A DNA stretch of 64,000 nt, from assembly GCF_013377255.1 (NCBI RefSeq), contig NZ_CP016614.1, positions 1,496,501 to 1,560,500 of the forward strand, in the 5' to 3' direction. Both the position numbers and the translations under genes were made by a program. The stretch's first letter is position 1. Each line of letters starts with the position of its first letter. Shown here in pieces: positions 35,077-43,300 of this stretch. Below the pieces are notes generated by a model, which saw only the letters and a program-made list of their open reading frames with translations, made no database searches and was not told where the DNA came from. The DNA comes from Mannheimia granulomatis. GTDB taxonomy: Bacteria; Pseudomonadota; Gammaproteobacteria; Enterobacterales; Pasteurellaceae.

Positions 35077-35535
35077 ATGGCTTCAGTTACACGCATTAGT
35101 GCTAAAACAGTATCACATCAACCTATTCCACTTTATCGTGACTTTAACAGTAACCGCTCTGTTAAATTAGATTTAAATTCACTTTGTATTAAACGCCCAA
35201 CAGAAACATTCTTTATTCATGTTAAAAACCCTAATCTACTCGCTTGGGGAATTGAGCTGGATGACTTATTGATTGTGGAAAACACTGATCAATACTTAGT
35301 CAATGATCTACTGGTTATTGAAAAAAATGGAGAATATAAGTTCTACCAATTTTTTAACGAAATCGAAAATACTTATGGAATTAAAGAAAAAATCTTATTC
35401 TCATTAGACGTCAGTGAACCAAACCTACGCATTAAAAATTGGGATGAAATCGAAATTTCAGGTGTAATTATGAATGTCGTGCACCAAATGCGTACACGTG
35501 GAACATTTACTCAAACAAAACAACGTGTAGCCTAA
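35077..35535 (+). CDS. UmuD/LexA-fold (S24-like) protein lacking catalytic Ser and Lys
   Basis: Aligns over most of its 152 residues with UmuD: VKLDLNSLCIKRPTETFFIHVK matches the UmuD start of the protease fold, WGIELDDLLIVENT matches GGISDGDLLIVDS, and EISGVIMNVVHQMR matches the closing DVFGVVIHVVKAMR. The nucleophile motif GDSM is replaced by NPNL (Asn53), and the lysine segment VKKL by FYQF. No Cys-Gly or Ala-Gly cleavage site is evident near residue 24. It should therefore be unable to self-cleave. No umuC follows. Expression should be damage-induced from the LexA-type promoter. Haemophilus has, as I recall, a LexA-regulated UmuD-like gene called impA that could be the counterpart. Confidence 0.8.
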   Translation: MASVTRISAKTVSHQPIPLYRDFNSNRSVKLDLNSLCIKRPTETFFIHVKNPNLLAWGIELDDLLIVENTDQYLVNDLLVIEKNGEYKFYQFFNEIENTYGIKEKILFSLDVSEPNLRIKNWDEIEISGVIMNVVHQMRTRGTFTQTKQRVA

Positions 35536-35559
35536 TGAAGATGATAATAAAAAAGCGAT

Positions 35560-35591
35560 AAAGGACACTTTTATAAATAAGAGTGTCCTTT
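35560..35591. terminator. Bidirectional terminator after the UmuD-like gene
   Basis: AAAGGACACT and AGTGTCCTTT, 12-base loop, between convergent genes. Confidence 0.85.
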
Positions 35592-35605
35592 AATCTACAA
35601 AATAA

Positions 35606-36163
35606 TTAAATTACTCGGCGAGATTGGGTGTAAGTTCTTGACCAGTAACTTTCTGATAATGAACTCGTAGTGACACCACGGCTTGAACTTGCGTGAACAA
35701 ATTTACCGTTACCAATATAAACGCCTACATGATTATTTTTGCGGAAGAAGACTAAATCTCCCGGACGAAGATCTGATTTTGAAATAGAACGGCCGACATA
35801 GCGTTGTTCTGCGGTTGAACGAGGCATATCTTTGTTGAAAGCCTTGTCCATTACTTCACGCACAAATGCCGAACAATCAATACCGGCTTTAGTTGTGCCC
35901 CCCATTCTATAACGAGTTCCAGCCCAATTATGGTAAACACTATTAATGCGGCTAAAATTAGAATTAACTGAAATAGTCGGACGATTAGTTAAAGAGATGG
36001 AAGATTTAGATAATCTTTCTGCTTTACTTGCAATAATTTGGTTTGGTGTTGCAGGTTTAGAACTTAAACTTGCGGCTGCAATAGAGGAATATCCTCCAAA
36101 AACTGCCAAAATAGAAGTAATCAATAAAGGTTTAAAAGTCGTTGCAAAAAGATTTTTTTTCAT
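35606..36163 (-). CDS. NlpC/P60 (C40) peptidoglycan endopeptidase
   Basis: A cell-wall hydrolase of the MepS/Spr-NlpC group that cleaves stem-peptide cross-bridges. The N-terminus is a signal peptide or membrane anchor (PLLITSILAVFGG..., cleavage likely after AAA near residue 31), with no lipobox Cys. A short linker leads to the catalytic domain with C97 (GIDCSAFV), H145 (HVGVYIGN) and H157 (FVHASSS). Length (185) is close to MepS. E. coli MepS is a lipoprotein; this one seems soluble in the periplasm. The exact substrate bond is not predictable. Confidence 0.88.
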   Translation of the reverse strand: MKKNLFATTFKPLLITSILAVFGGYSSIAAASLSSKPATPNQIIASKAERLSKSSISLTNRPTISVNSNFSRINSVYHNWAGTRYRMGGTTKAGIDCSAFVREVMDKAFNKDMPRSTAEQRYVGRSISKSDLRPGDLVFFRKNNHVGVYIGNGKFVHASSSRGVTTSSLSESYWSRTYTQSRRVI

Positions 36164-36237
36164 AATTTATATCTCGTCTCGCCAGAACAATTACAGCGGT
36201 TAATTCCTTAGTGAAGATCTTCTCAAAGATCAAAAAA

Positions 36238-36270
36238 TAAATAAAACAATGGTCTGGATTTCTCCAGACC
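36238..36270 (-). terminator. Terminator after nfo
   Basis: GGTCTGGA and TCCAGACC with a four-base loop; on the minus strand it runs into TTGTTTTATTTATTTT. It lies 21 bases after the nfo stop. Confidence 0.85.
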
Positions 36271-36291
36271 CACAACTCAGACCAGTATAAC

Positions 36292-37137
36292 TTATTTTAG
36301 TTCCAATGTGCGAAGAAATTTTATCTCTTCTGCCCAAATTTCAGGCGAAATTGTTTCTAAAATAAGCGGAATGCGATCAAAATTTGCATTTTGCATAATA
36401 AACTCAAATACTTCTGTGCCGATTGTGCCTTCTCTTAAAGTATGATGACGGTCAACGCGGCTACCCAAGGGAGTCTTTGAGCCGTTTAAATGCATTCCTT
36501 TTAAATAGTTAAAACCAACGGTTTGCTCAAAATCTTTAAAAACAGCCTCACTTTTTTCATAGGAACTAATATCATAGCCGGCAGAATATAAATGGCAGGT
36601 ATCTAAACAAACTCCTACTCTGCTTTTATCTTCCACCTGCTCAATAATTTTCGCTAAATGATCAAAATGCCAACCTAAATTAGAGCCTTGCCCTGCCGTA
36701 TTTTCAATGACTGCAATCACATTAGGCACTTTTTCTACTGCTATATTAATCGACTCCGCAATTCTAGATAAACAATCTTCTTCCGAAATTTTTTTCAAAT
36801 GTGCACCTGGATGGAAGTTTAGTAATTTCAGGCCTAGCTGATTCGCTCTTGTCATTTCATCAATAAATGCCTCACGCGACTTAGCCAAAGCATCCGCCTC
36901 CGGATTACCCAAATTAATTAAATAACTATCATGTGGTAAAATTTGCTCGGCACTAAAATGATGTACCTGACAAAATCGCTTAAATTTTTCAATGGTATCT
37001 GCTTTTAAAGCTGGAGCTTGCCATTGCCGTTGATTTTTTGTAAATAAAGCAAAGGCATTTGCCCCTATTTCTACTGAACGCAATACTGCATTCTCGACAC
37101 CGCCGGACGCACTAACATGAGCACCAATATATTTCAT
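36292..37137 (-). CDS. nfo: Endonuclease IV (AP endonuclease)
   Basis: A zinc-dependent TIM-barrel enzyme that nicks DNA 5' to abasic sites. Signatures: GAHVSASGGVENAV at the start, LNFHPGAH near residue 110, IENTAGQGSNLGW, VCLDTCHLYSAGYD, HLNGSKTPLGSRVDRHHTLREGTIG. All zinc ligands in these motifs are present. Length (281) is standard. ATG follows AGAGGA. Divergent from the TorD-family gene with only 68 bases between. Confidence 0.97.
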   Translation of the reverse strand: MKYIGAHVSASGGVENAVLRSVEIGANAFALFTKNQRQWQAPALKADTIEKFKRFCQVHHFSAEQILPHDSYLINLGNPEADALAKSREAFIDEMTRANQLGLKLLNFHPGAHLKKISEEDCLSRIAESINIAVEKVPNVIAVIENTAGQGSNLGWHFDHLAKIIEQVEDKSRVGVCLDTCHLYSAGYDISSYEKSEAVFKDFEQTVGFNYLKGMHLNGSKTPLGSRVDRHHTLREGTIGTEVFEFIMQNANFDRIPLILETISPEIWAEEIKFLRTLELK

Positions 37138-37205
37138 TTTATCCTCTCTTATTTTTATTTCTGCTATACTACTAACTATATCTTATATTTACACAATTAT
37201 TTATT

Positions 37206-37778
37206 ATGAGCGAAACAAGCATTAACGATTTTTCATTACTCTGCCGTTTATTCGGTAACTTATTCTATCGCACTCCAACCGACCCGATTTTAGCGGGTAC
37301 TTTCAATTGGATTGCAAAAGGTGGTTTACAACAACATTGGGCACTTAGCACTGATGCCCAAAGTGAAAATGCACTTTCCTCTTTGCAAAAATTCGCTTCT
37401 AACCCTACGCAATTAGAGTCAAGCTATCAAGCACTTTTTGCTCAGTCAGGCTCTATTGCTACAACAATTTCGGCCTATGGATTATCGGTTGACGATTTTA
37501 TTCAATTCCGTCAAGATCGGGCAATGCCTGAACTTGAGAATCCAGATCATATTGCCTTATTACTATTAACGGCCTCTTGGATTGAAGATAATCTCGACTC
37601 TACACAGGCACAAAAACAATTATTCGAGCAATTCTTACTACCATCAGCTAGCCAATTTTTAGGGAAAGTAGAAGCTTTTGACATCGGATTTTATAAAGCA
37701 CTCGCTCAATTAACCCGCGATGCACTCAGTGCTATGGCTGATGAGCTGGAAGAAAGCGAGCAAGAGAATACTGAATAA
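37206..37778 (+). CDS. TorD/DmsD-family redox enzyme maturation chaperone
   Basis: An all-helical cytoplasmic chaperone that guides molybdoenzymes (DMSO or TMAO reductase type) through cofactor loading and Tat export. Family pattern: LLCRLFGNLFYRTPTDPIL at the start, YQALFA in the middle, and the E-x-PDHIALLLLTASWIE motif near residue 115. 190 residues. No reductase gene is adjacent, so the client is encoded elsewhere. The acidic tail (DELEESEQENTE) is a little longer than usual. The lipoprotein gene follows 34 bases on, possibly on the same transcript. Confidence 0.82.
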   Translation: MSETSINDFSLLCRLFGNLFYRTPTDPILAGTFNWIAKGGLQQHWALSTDAQSENALSSLQKFASNPTQLESSYQALFAQSGSIATTISAYGLSVDDFIQFRQDRAMPELENPDHIALLLLTASWIEDNLDSTQAQKQLFEQFLLPSASQFLGKVEAFDIGFYKALAQLTRDALSAMADELEESEQENTE

Positions 37779-37812
37779 ATAATCTAATCAAATAAATATA
37801 GAGGGCTTGAAA

Positions 37813-38202
37813 ATGAAAATGTTTAAATTAGGTTTAATCCTTTCATTATCATTAATGTTAACAGCTTGCGCTTTAACTCCGGAGCAGCAAGCTGAACGCC
37901 GAGCCAAACAGGTTCGAGCAGAACAAGACTTACAAGTCAAATTAGCTCAGCAATGTGATGCAGAGACTGCCGAGCTGATGCATCAGCAATTTAATCCACC
38001 ACTTAGCCAAACGGAAAAAGAAGAAAAGATCTTCAAGAAACGTTATAGCGAAAAAGTCAATGACCCAATATTCCAAGCCTGCTACAAAATAGCTTGGCAA
38101 AATTACATCGCACAAGAAGAGCTAGAGCAAATGCGTTGGAATTATCAAAGAGAATGGATGTATGGATATAGCGGCTGGCGTTATTGCCACTATTGTTGGT
38201 AA
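37813..38202 (+). CDS. Small lipoprotein of unknown function
   Basis: A 129-residue protein with a lipoprotein signal ending LTAC (Cys19 from this start). The mature part is charged and helical (EQQAERRAKQVRAEQDLQVKLAQQCDAETAELM), then has a Trp/Tyr-rich end with a closing YCHYC, which could form a disulphide or bind metal. I start at the ATG at 37813, eight bases after GAGGG; a TTG two codons upstream also lies in frame. I do not recognise the family. A paired-uptake-sequence hairpin ends the unit. Confidence 0.75.
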   Translation: MKMFKLGLILSLSLMLTACALTPEQQAERRAKQVRAEQDLQVKLAQQCDAETAELMHQQFNPPLSQTEKEEKIFKKRYSEKVNDPIFQACYKIAWQNYIAQEELEQMRWNYQREWMYGYSGWRYCHYCW

Positions 38203-38214
38203 TGTAAAGAAATA

Positions 38215-38260
38215 ACAAGCGGTCATTTTTGGTAATTTTTTTGCAAAAATGACCGCTTGT
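38215..38260. terminator. Inverted uptake-sequence pair between convergent genes
   Basis: AACAAGCGGTCATTTTTG and GCAAAAATGACCGCTTGTT form a long stem around TAATTTTTT. Serves the lipoprotein gene and the DUF2057 gene. Confidence 0.88.
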
Positions 38261-38275
38261 TAGATTAAACGCTTA

Positions 38276-38884
38276 TTATTTTGCGTTTTTCTTCGCCCAA
38301 TCTAAGAAACGCTTTTGCGTTTCTTTGTCTGCCTTTTGGAATAGCACCTGTAACTGTTCTTCAGATACATTTTTCGTATCAACCACCATTTGCCCTTTCG
38401 CTTCGAACGGCGCATTCGCAAATTTTTCAACTGATGCCGGATATTTTCCTAAGTTATATTTAGATAAATTCTCTTCTACACGAGTTGAAGCCAAAAAGCC
38501 TTCGCCTTTTAAAAAATCCTGTTTATGTGAAATCACCTTGCCGGAATCGGTTTTAATGCTTACAGTTTGATTTTCATTGAATTTGCGCAAATCTAATTTT
38601 GAATTCAGTCTTGGAGCTTCTAAAATTGCATTCTCTGCGCTACCTTGGAAAGTTAAAATAATCTGATCTGAAGTAAAGAAATCACCTTCAACTGTACCAG
38701 CGACTTCAACTACCACTTGGTGAGTTTTATTTTCGCTGATTTGTACCGATTTAGTCCCTGATTTCACTCGCTGGCCGTCGAAAGCCAAAATATCGACAAA
38801 ATGTGAGGAACTTAAAGTACCTGCAACACTTATAGAACTAATTAATAAGGCACTTAATGCGACTGCCATCTTGGTTAATTTCAT
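38276..38884 (-). CDS. DUF2057 (UPF0319, YccT-like) periplasmic protein
   Basis: Secreted protein of the YccT/UPF0319 family, function poorly known (the E. coli member has been linked to inhibition of curli assembly). The signal peptide ends near SVAG (residue 22). The domain begins with FVDILAFDGQRVK, which fits the family start, and continues with many beta-type segments (HQVVVEVAGTVEGDFFTSDQIILTFQG). 202 residues. It is a single-gene unit with the uptake-pair terminator downstream. Curli genes are not in this window, so the role here is open. Confidence 0.8.
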   Translation of the reverse strand: MKLTKMAVALSALLISSISVAGTLSSSHFVDILAFDGQRVKSGTKSVQISENKTHQVVVEVAGTVEGDFFTSDQIILTFQGSAENAILEAPRLNSKLDLRKFNENQTVSIKTDSGKVISHKQDFLKGEGFLASTRVEENLSKYNLGKYPASVEKFANAPFEAKGQMVVDTKNVSEEQLQVLFQKADKETQKRFLDWAKKNAK

Positions 38885-39021
38885 ATAAAACTCCTAAAAT
38901 AGTGAGGAAATAAAAATATTTTGCTTATCCTATGCTAATTTGGGTAAAAATAGCAATGTTTTATTTGATTTGTCCTCTAATTTGCTTATTATAAGCGTAA
39001 TTATTCTAATGGAAAAAAACT

Positions 39022-39921
39022 ATGAGTGATGAACAGCAAAGTGTAAATACAACGGAAAAATCAGAGAAAAAATCTATTTTACATAGCTTATTTAGCGGGC
39101 TTTTTCAAAATGAGCCCAAAAATCGTGAAGATTTAGTAGAAGTTATCCGAGACTCAGTCGAAAACGAGCTGATTGACAGCGATACCAAAGAGATGATCGA
39201 AGGCGTAATGGAAATTTCAGAATTACGCGTTCGCGATATTATGATTCCCCGAGCTCAAATTGCTTTTATTGATGCTAATGAGCCTCTTGATGCTTGCCTT
39301 GATTTAATTATCGAAACGGCACACTCCCGTTTTCCTGTCATTCGTGGCGAAAAAGATACAATTGAAGGCATTCTCCATTCTAAGGATTTACTGAAATATC
39401 TCCGTACCGATTCTGAACCGTTCAATCTACCGGAAATTCTACGCCCTGCGGTGATTGTGCCGGAAAGTAAACGGGTGGATCGAATGTTAAAAGAATTCCG
39501 TTCTGAGCGTTTTCACATGGCAGTCGTAGTAGATGAGTTTGGTGCGGTTTCCGGCTTGGTAACAATTGAAGATATTCTTGAACAAATTGTTGGTGATATT
39601 GACGATGAATTTGACGAAGAGGAAGTAAAACCTATTCGTCAGCTTTCAAGGCACACCTATGCTATTTTACCGCTAACAGATATTAAAAAATTTAACGATT
39701 TCTTCGCTACTAATTTTAATGATGAAGAGGCAGATACCATTGGCGGATTAGTAATGAAAGCGTTCGGCTATTTCCCCAAACGAGATGAGCAGATTGAATT
39801 AGACGGACTGAGTTTTAAAGTGACCTCTGCCAACAGTCGCCAGCTTATTCAGTTGAGAGTAACCTTATCTGATGAGCAGTTGGAAAAAATGGAACAACAT
39901 ACTCAATCAGAAGAAGAATAA
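39022..39921 (+). CDS. corC: CorC/YbeX-type CBS-domain protein
   Basis: Cytoplasmic protein with two CBS domains (about residues 70-190, MIPRAQIAFIDANEPLD and RPAVIVPESKRVDRML) and a CorC/HlyC transporter-associated domain (about 205-290). In E. coli it is linked to magnesium and cobalt efflux. The stretch AVVVDEFGAVSGLVTIEDILEQIVGDIDDEFDE is diagnostic. Length (299) is normal. Just upstream of lnt as in most gamma-proteobacteria, but ybeZ and ybeY, which usually precede corC, are not here; ybeZ is at 58.2 kb. Confidence 0.92.
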   Translation: MSDEQQSVNTTEKSEKKSILHSLFSGLFQNEPKNREDLVEVIRDSVENELIDSDTKEMIEGVMEISELRVRDIMIPRAQIAFIDANEPLDACLDLIIETAHSRFPVIRGEKDTIEGILHSKDLLKYLRTDSEPFNLPEILRPAVIVPESKRVDRMLKEFRSERFHMAVVVDEFGAVSGLVTIEDILEQIVGDIDDEFDEEEVKPIRQLSRHTYAILPLTDIKKFNDFFATNFNDEEADTIGGLVMKAFGYFPKRDEQIELDGLSFKVTSANSRQLIQLRVTLSDEQLEKMEQHTQSEEE

Positions 39922-39939
39922 GTTTTTAATATAACTTCA

Positions 39940-39957
39940 GGCACGTTTAGGCGTGCC
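39940..39957 (+). terminator. Small hairpin between corC and lnt
   Basis: GGCACG and CGTGCC with a six-base loop, then GTTATTATTT. The tail is short of T's, so it may only weaken transcription into lnt. Confidence 0.4.
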
Positions 39958-39977
39958 GTTATTATTTCGAATAACCT

Positions 39978-41486
39978 ATGAATTTTGCAAAAAATCCCCC
40001 AATTTTAACCGCTTGCTTGCTTACCTTATTCCTTGGAGCAAGTGGCACATTTGCTTACTCCCCTTTTGATATTTGGCCTGTCGCTTTTATTGCTGCTTCG
40101 GGCTTAATTTGGGCTGCAACATTGTCAAACCGTAAAGCTGCACTATGGTCAACATTGAGTTGGTCTGTCGGTTATTTTTGTGCCGGTGTAAGCTGGGTTT
40201 CCGTAAGCATGACACAATTTGGTGGCGTACCAACTATCGTAAGCTATATTGCTGTTTTCCTACTTGCCTGTTATTTAGCTCTTTACAATTTGCTATTTAG
40301 TGTAATCTCGCATAAAAGCAAACTTACCCAACCTTTTGCGTTAGCGGCAATTTTCACCTTCACCGAATATCTACGTGGTGTTGTATTCACAGGCTTCCCT
40401 TGGCTACAATTCGGTTATAGTCTTATCGACAGCCCGTTTGCCGGCATCGCCCCTATATTGGGCGTGGAAGGTTTAACCTTTTTGGTCATGGCTACCGGCG
40501 CTTATTTAGTCTTACTACTAAAAAAAGAGGCTAAAGGCGTACCGACATTAATGGTACTAGCGGTCATTTTTGCTCTGAGTTCTGCAACTCGCTTTATTAA
40601 CTTTGTGCAAATTGACAAAGAAAAACAACCGCTTGTTGTCAGCCTTGTACAAGGAAATATTGAGCAAAAAATAAAGTGGAATCCGGAACATTTCAGCCAC
40701 AGCGTAAATACTTATAAACAATTAATTACGCCTCTGCTGGGAAAAAGTGAGGTCATTGTGCTGCCGGAATCTGCCATTCCAGCCCTTGAAAATCAGATTA
40801 CACCTATTCTTGCCTCATTAGATCAAGCTGCCACCCAAAGTGGTAGTGAAGTGGTTATCGGTACACTCTACCAAAATACAGAAGAAGAGTTATTCAATAG
40901 CGCGGTACTGTTGGGAGATGTGGAAAAACCTTACTCTTTAGCAACGGAGAATCGCTACAATAAACATCACCTTGTGCCGTTTGGCGAATATGTGCCGTTC
41001 GGTTCAATACTGGATTGGATGCGAGAAGTATTTATTCTGCCGATTAATTTATCTCAAGGCAGCTTTATTCAAAGCCCGATTTTCGCAAAAAGCAATCGAT
41101 TTAATATGGCGATTTGTTATGAAATCATTTTTGGTGATCAGGTGCAACAAAACCAAAAAAGCCAGAATGCCGATTATTTGCTAACCATTACTAATGATGC
41201 TTGGTTTGGTTCATCTATCGGGCCTTGGCAGCATTTCCAAATGGCAAGAATGCGTGCATTAGAACTGGGCAAACCGCTTCTGCGTGCGGCGAATACAGGT
41301 ATCACCGCAATTGTGGATGCAAATGGAAAAGTTGTTCATCAACTTTCGCAGTTCACGGCTGATGTACTCACTGCGACCATTCATCCGACTCAAAGTGATA
41401 CACCATTCAAACAATTCGGTAATTGGCTGATTTATGGACTAAGTGCCTTGTGTATCCTATTAGGATTTGTCTTTAGACGAAAATAG
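39978..41486 (+). CDS. lnt: Apolipoprotein N-acyltransferase
   Basis: Adds the third acyl chain to the N-terminal Cys of lipoproteins at the outer face of the inner membrane. An N-terminal block of membrane segments (about 1-200) is followed by a nitrilase-type domain with the triad E264 (LPESAIP), K329 (YNKHHLVPFGEY) and C380 (AICYEI), and a final membrane segment. 502 residues, near E. coli Lnt (512). It serves e(P4), PotD and the other lipoproteins of this window. Two uptake words lie in the gene (about 40008 and 40627). Confidence 0.96.
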   Translation: MNFAKNPPILTACLLTLFLGASGTFAYSPFDIWPVAFIAASGLIWAATLSNRKAALWSTLSWSVGYFCAGVSWVSVSMTQFGGVPTIVSYIAVFLLACYLALYNLLFSVISHKSKLTQPFALAAIFTFTEYLRGVVFTGFPWLQFGYSLIDSPFAGIAPILGVEGLTFLVMATGAYLVLLLKKEAKGVPTLMVLAVIFALSSATRFINFVQIDKEKQPLVVSLVQGNIEQKIKWNPEHFSHSVNTYKQLITPLLGKSEVIVLPESAIPALENQITPILASLDQAATQSGSEVVIGTLYQNTEEELFNSAVLLGDVEKPYSLATENRYNKHHLVPFGEYVPFGSILDWMREVFILPINLSQGSFIQSPIFAKSNRFNMAICYEIIFGDQVQQNQKSQNADYLLTITNDAWFGSSIGPWQHFQMARMRALELGKPLLRAANTGITAIVDANGKVVHQLSQFTADVLTATIHPTQSDTPFKQFGNWLIYGLSALCILLGFVFRRK

Positions 41487-41502
41487 CCTTCACCAGATAT
41501 AA

Positions 41503-41540
41503 AAATCCCCGTAGAATTTTCTTCTAAGGGGATTTAATTT
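41503..41540. terminator. Bidirectional terminator between lnt and ribH
   Basis: AAATCCCC and GGGGATTT close a hairpin with a further partly paired TAGAA/TTCTA inside; T-rich on both outer sides. Confidence 0.82.
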
Positions 41541-41545
41541 TTCTC

Positions 41546-42010
41546 TTAGCCTAATGCTTTTAATAGGTTAGCCATTTCAATTGCAACCATTGCACACTCT
41601 TCGCCTTTATTACCGGCTTTAGTGCCTGAACGCTCAATCGCTTGCTCTAAGTTTTCTACAGTTAAAATGCCGTTAATAATCGGTACTCCGGTTTCCAGAG
41701 CAGAGGTACTGATACCTTTTGCTGATTCATTTACCACTACATCATAATGACTGGTTGCACCACGCACTACAGCGCCTAAGCAGATGATCGCATCGTAACG
41801 ACCGCTTTGTGCCATTTTTTTCGCGGCAATTGAGATTTCCAACGCCCCCGGCACCCAAACGGTATCAATGTTTTCTGCTTCTACACCGTGACGCAGTAGT
41901 TTGTCAGTTGCGCCATTCAGTAATTGATCAATAAAGATTTTGTGCCAGTTAGTCGCCACGATACCGAATTTTAATCCGCTTGCAATGTAGTTACCTTGAA
42001 ATGTTGCCAT
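41546..42010 (-). CDS. ribH: 6,7-dimethyl-8-ribityllumazine synthase
   Basis: Condenses the pyrimidine amine with 3,4-dihydroxy-2-butanone 4-phosphate to the lumazine precursor of riboflavin. Motifs: VPGALEIS near residue 53, CLGAVVRGATSHYDVVVNE near residue 82 with the catalytic His, and the closing NKGEECAMVAIEMANL. Length (154) is standard. ATG follows AAGGA. It is the last gene of the leftward rib operon, 72 bases after ribBA, without a clear terminator between. Confidence 0.96.
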   Translation of the reverse strand: MATFQGNYIASGLKFGIVATNWHKIFIDQLLNGATDKLLRHGVEAENIDTVWVPGALEISIAAKKMAQSGRYDAIICLGAVVRGATSHYDVVVNESAKGISTSALETGVPIINGILTVENLEQAIERSGTKAGNKGEECAMVAIEMANLLKALG

Positions 42011-42082
42011 TTTTTGTTTTCCTTATAAAAAATAAATTGATATTCTGATTCTTTCTCTCTTGTAGGAAAGAGCTTATTCTTA

Positions 42083-43282
42083 TTAAAAATTAAACATGTG
42101 TCGCATTTTATGCTGTTTAACTTTTAAATATTCCAAATCGTGTTCATTTGGTTCAACCATAATCGGTTCACGGGCAACCACATTCAGTCCTTGCTCAACT
42201 AAACCTTCAATTTTAGCCGGATTATTGGTTAATAAGCGGATAGATTTCACCCCTAATTTCTCAAACATCTGAGCAGCAATGTAATATTCACGTTCATCAT
42301 CTTTAAAGCCTAAAGCTAGATTCGCTTCAACTGTATCCATCCCTTTATCTTGCAATTCATACGCACGCAGTTTGTTAATTAAGCCAATACCTCGTCCTTC
42401 TTGGCGAAGATAAAGCACCACACCACGCCCTTCAGCTTCGACTTGGTTCATTGCTGCAGCAAATTGCTGCCCACAGTCACAACGTTGTGAACCGAACGCA
42501 TCGCCTGTTAAACACTCGGAATGAATACGGCATAACACATTCTCACCATCGCCAATCTCACCTTTTACTAAAGCAACATGTTCTTTGCCTGAGATAGTTT
42601 CTACAAAGCTATGGGCTTTAAATTCACCAAATTTAGTTGGCATTTTTACCACAGAAACCATATCTACCAGACTGTCATATTTTCTGCGGTATTCCTGTAA
42701 TTGCTGAATAGTAATAAACGGCATATTATGTTTTTGTGCGAATGCTTGTAATTCCGGCATCTGCATCATTGTGCCATCTGCTGCCATAATTTCGCAACAT
42801 AAGCCAGCCGGCTTTAAGCCCGCAAGACGAGCTAAATCCACAGTTGCCTCAGTATGCCCATTGCGCACTAATACTCCACCTTTTTTAGCCACTAATGGAA
42901 AAATATGCCCCGGACGACGAAAATCATCTGCTTTCGCATTGTCATCCAACATTTTCAGACAGGTCAAAGAGCGTTCAAAAGCAGAAATACCTGTACTGGT
43001 CTCTACATGGTCAATCGACACGCTAAAAGCAGTTTGATGGTTATCTTGGTTTACCGCCACCATAGGATGAAAATTCAGTTTTCCGGCAAGTTCTTCGGAA
43101 ATTGGCGTACAAATCAACCCTTTACCATAAGTTGCCATAAAATTGATATTCTCCGGTGTAGCAAATTCTGCTGCACAGATAAAATCACCCTCATTTTCAC
43201 GGTCAGCATCATCGCTTACTAAAATAATTTTGCCTTCTCGAATGGCTTTAATTGCCTCTTCTACAGGGGAAAATTTAAACAT
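42083..43282 (-). CDS. ribBA: Bifunctional DHBP synthase / GTP cyclohydrolase II
   Basis: Makes both branch precursors of riboflavin. The N-terminal half (about 1-200) is 3,4-dihydroxy-2-butanone-4-phosphate synthase, with DDADRENEGDFICAAE and the RxGHTEATVDLARLAG segment. The C-terminal half is GTP cyclohydrolase II with zinc cysteines in ECLTGDAFGSQRCDCG and the active-site stretch YLRQEGRGIGLINKLRAYELQD. 399 residues, full length. Whether the GCH II half is fully active cannot be proved here, but its zinc ligands are intact. Lies 18 bases after ribE. Confidence 0.96.
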   Translation of the reverse strand: MFKFSPVEEAIKAIREGKIILVSDDADRENEGDFICAAEFATPENINFMATYGKGLICTPISEELAGKLNFHPMVAVNQDNHQTAFSVSIDHVETSTGISAFERSLTCLKMLDDNAKADDFRRPGHIFPLVAKKGGVLVRNGHTEATVDLARLAGLKPAGLCCEIMAADGTMMQMPELQAFAQKHNMPFITIQQLQEYRRKYDSLVDMVSVVKMPTKFGEFKAHSFVETISGKEHVALVKGEIGDGENVLCRIHSECLTGDAFGSQRCDCGQQFAAAMNQVEAEGRGVVLYLRQEGRGIGLINKLRAYELQDKGMDTVEANLALGFKDDEREYYIAAQMFEKLGVKSIRLLTNNPAKIEGLVEQGLNVVAREPIMVEPNEHDLEYLKVKQHKMRHMFNF

Positions 43283-43300
43283 TGTTGATCCTTTCTAATT

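Noticed and set aside
35077..35535. UmuD-like gene as a phage repressor or toxin-antitoxin component
   Set aside because: No helix-turn-helix domain, no partner gene in close spacing and no phage genes nearby; both neighbours are housekeeping genes.
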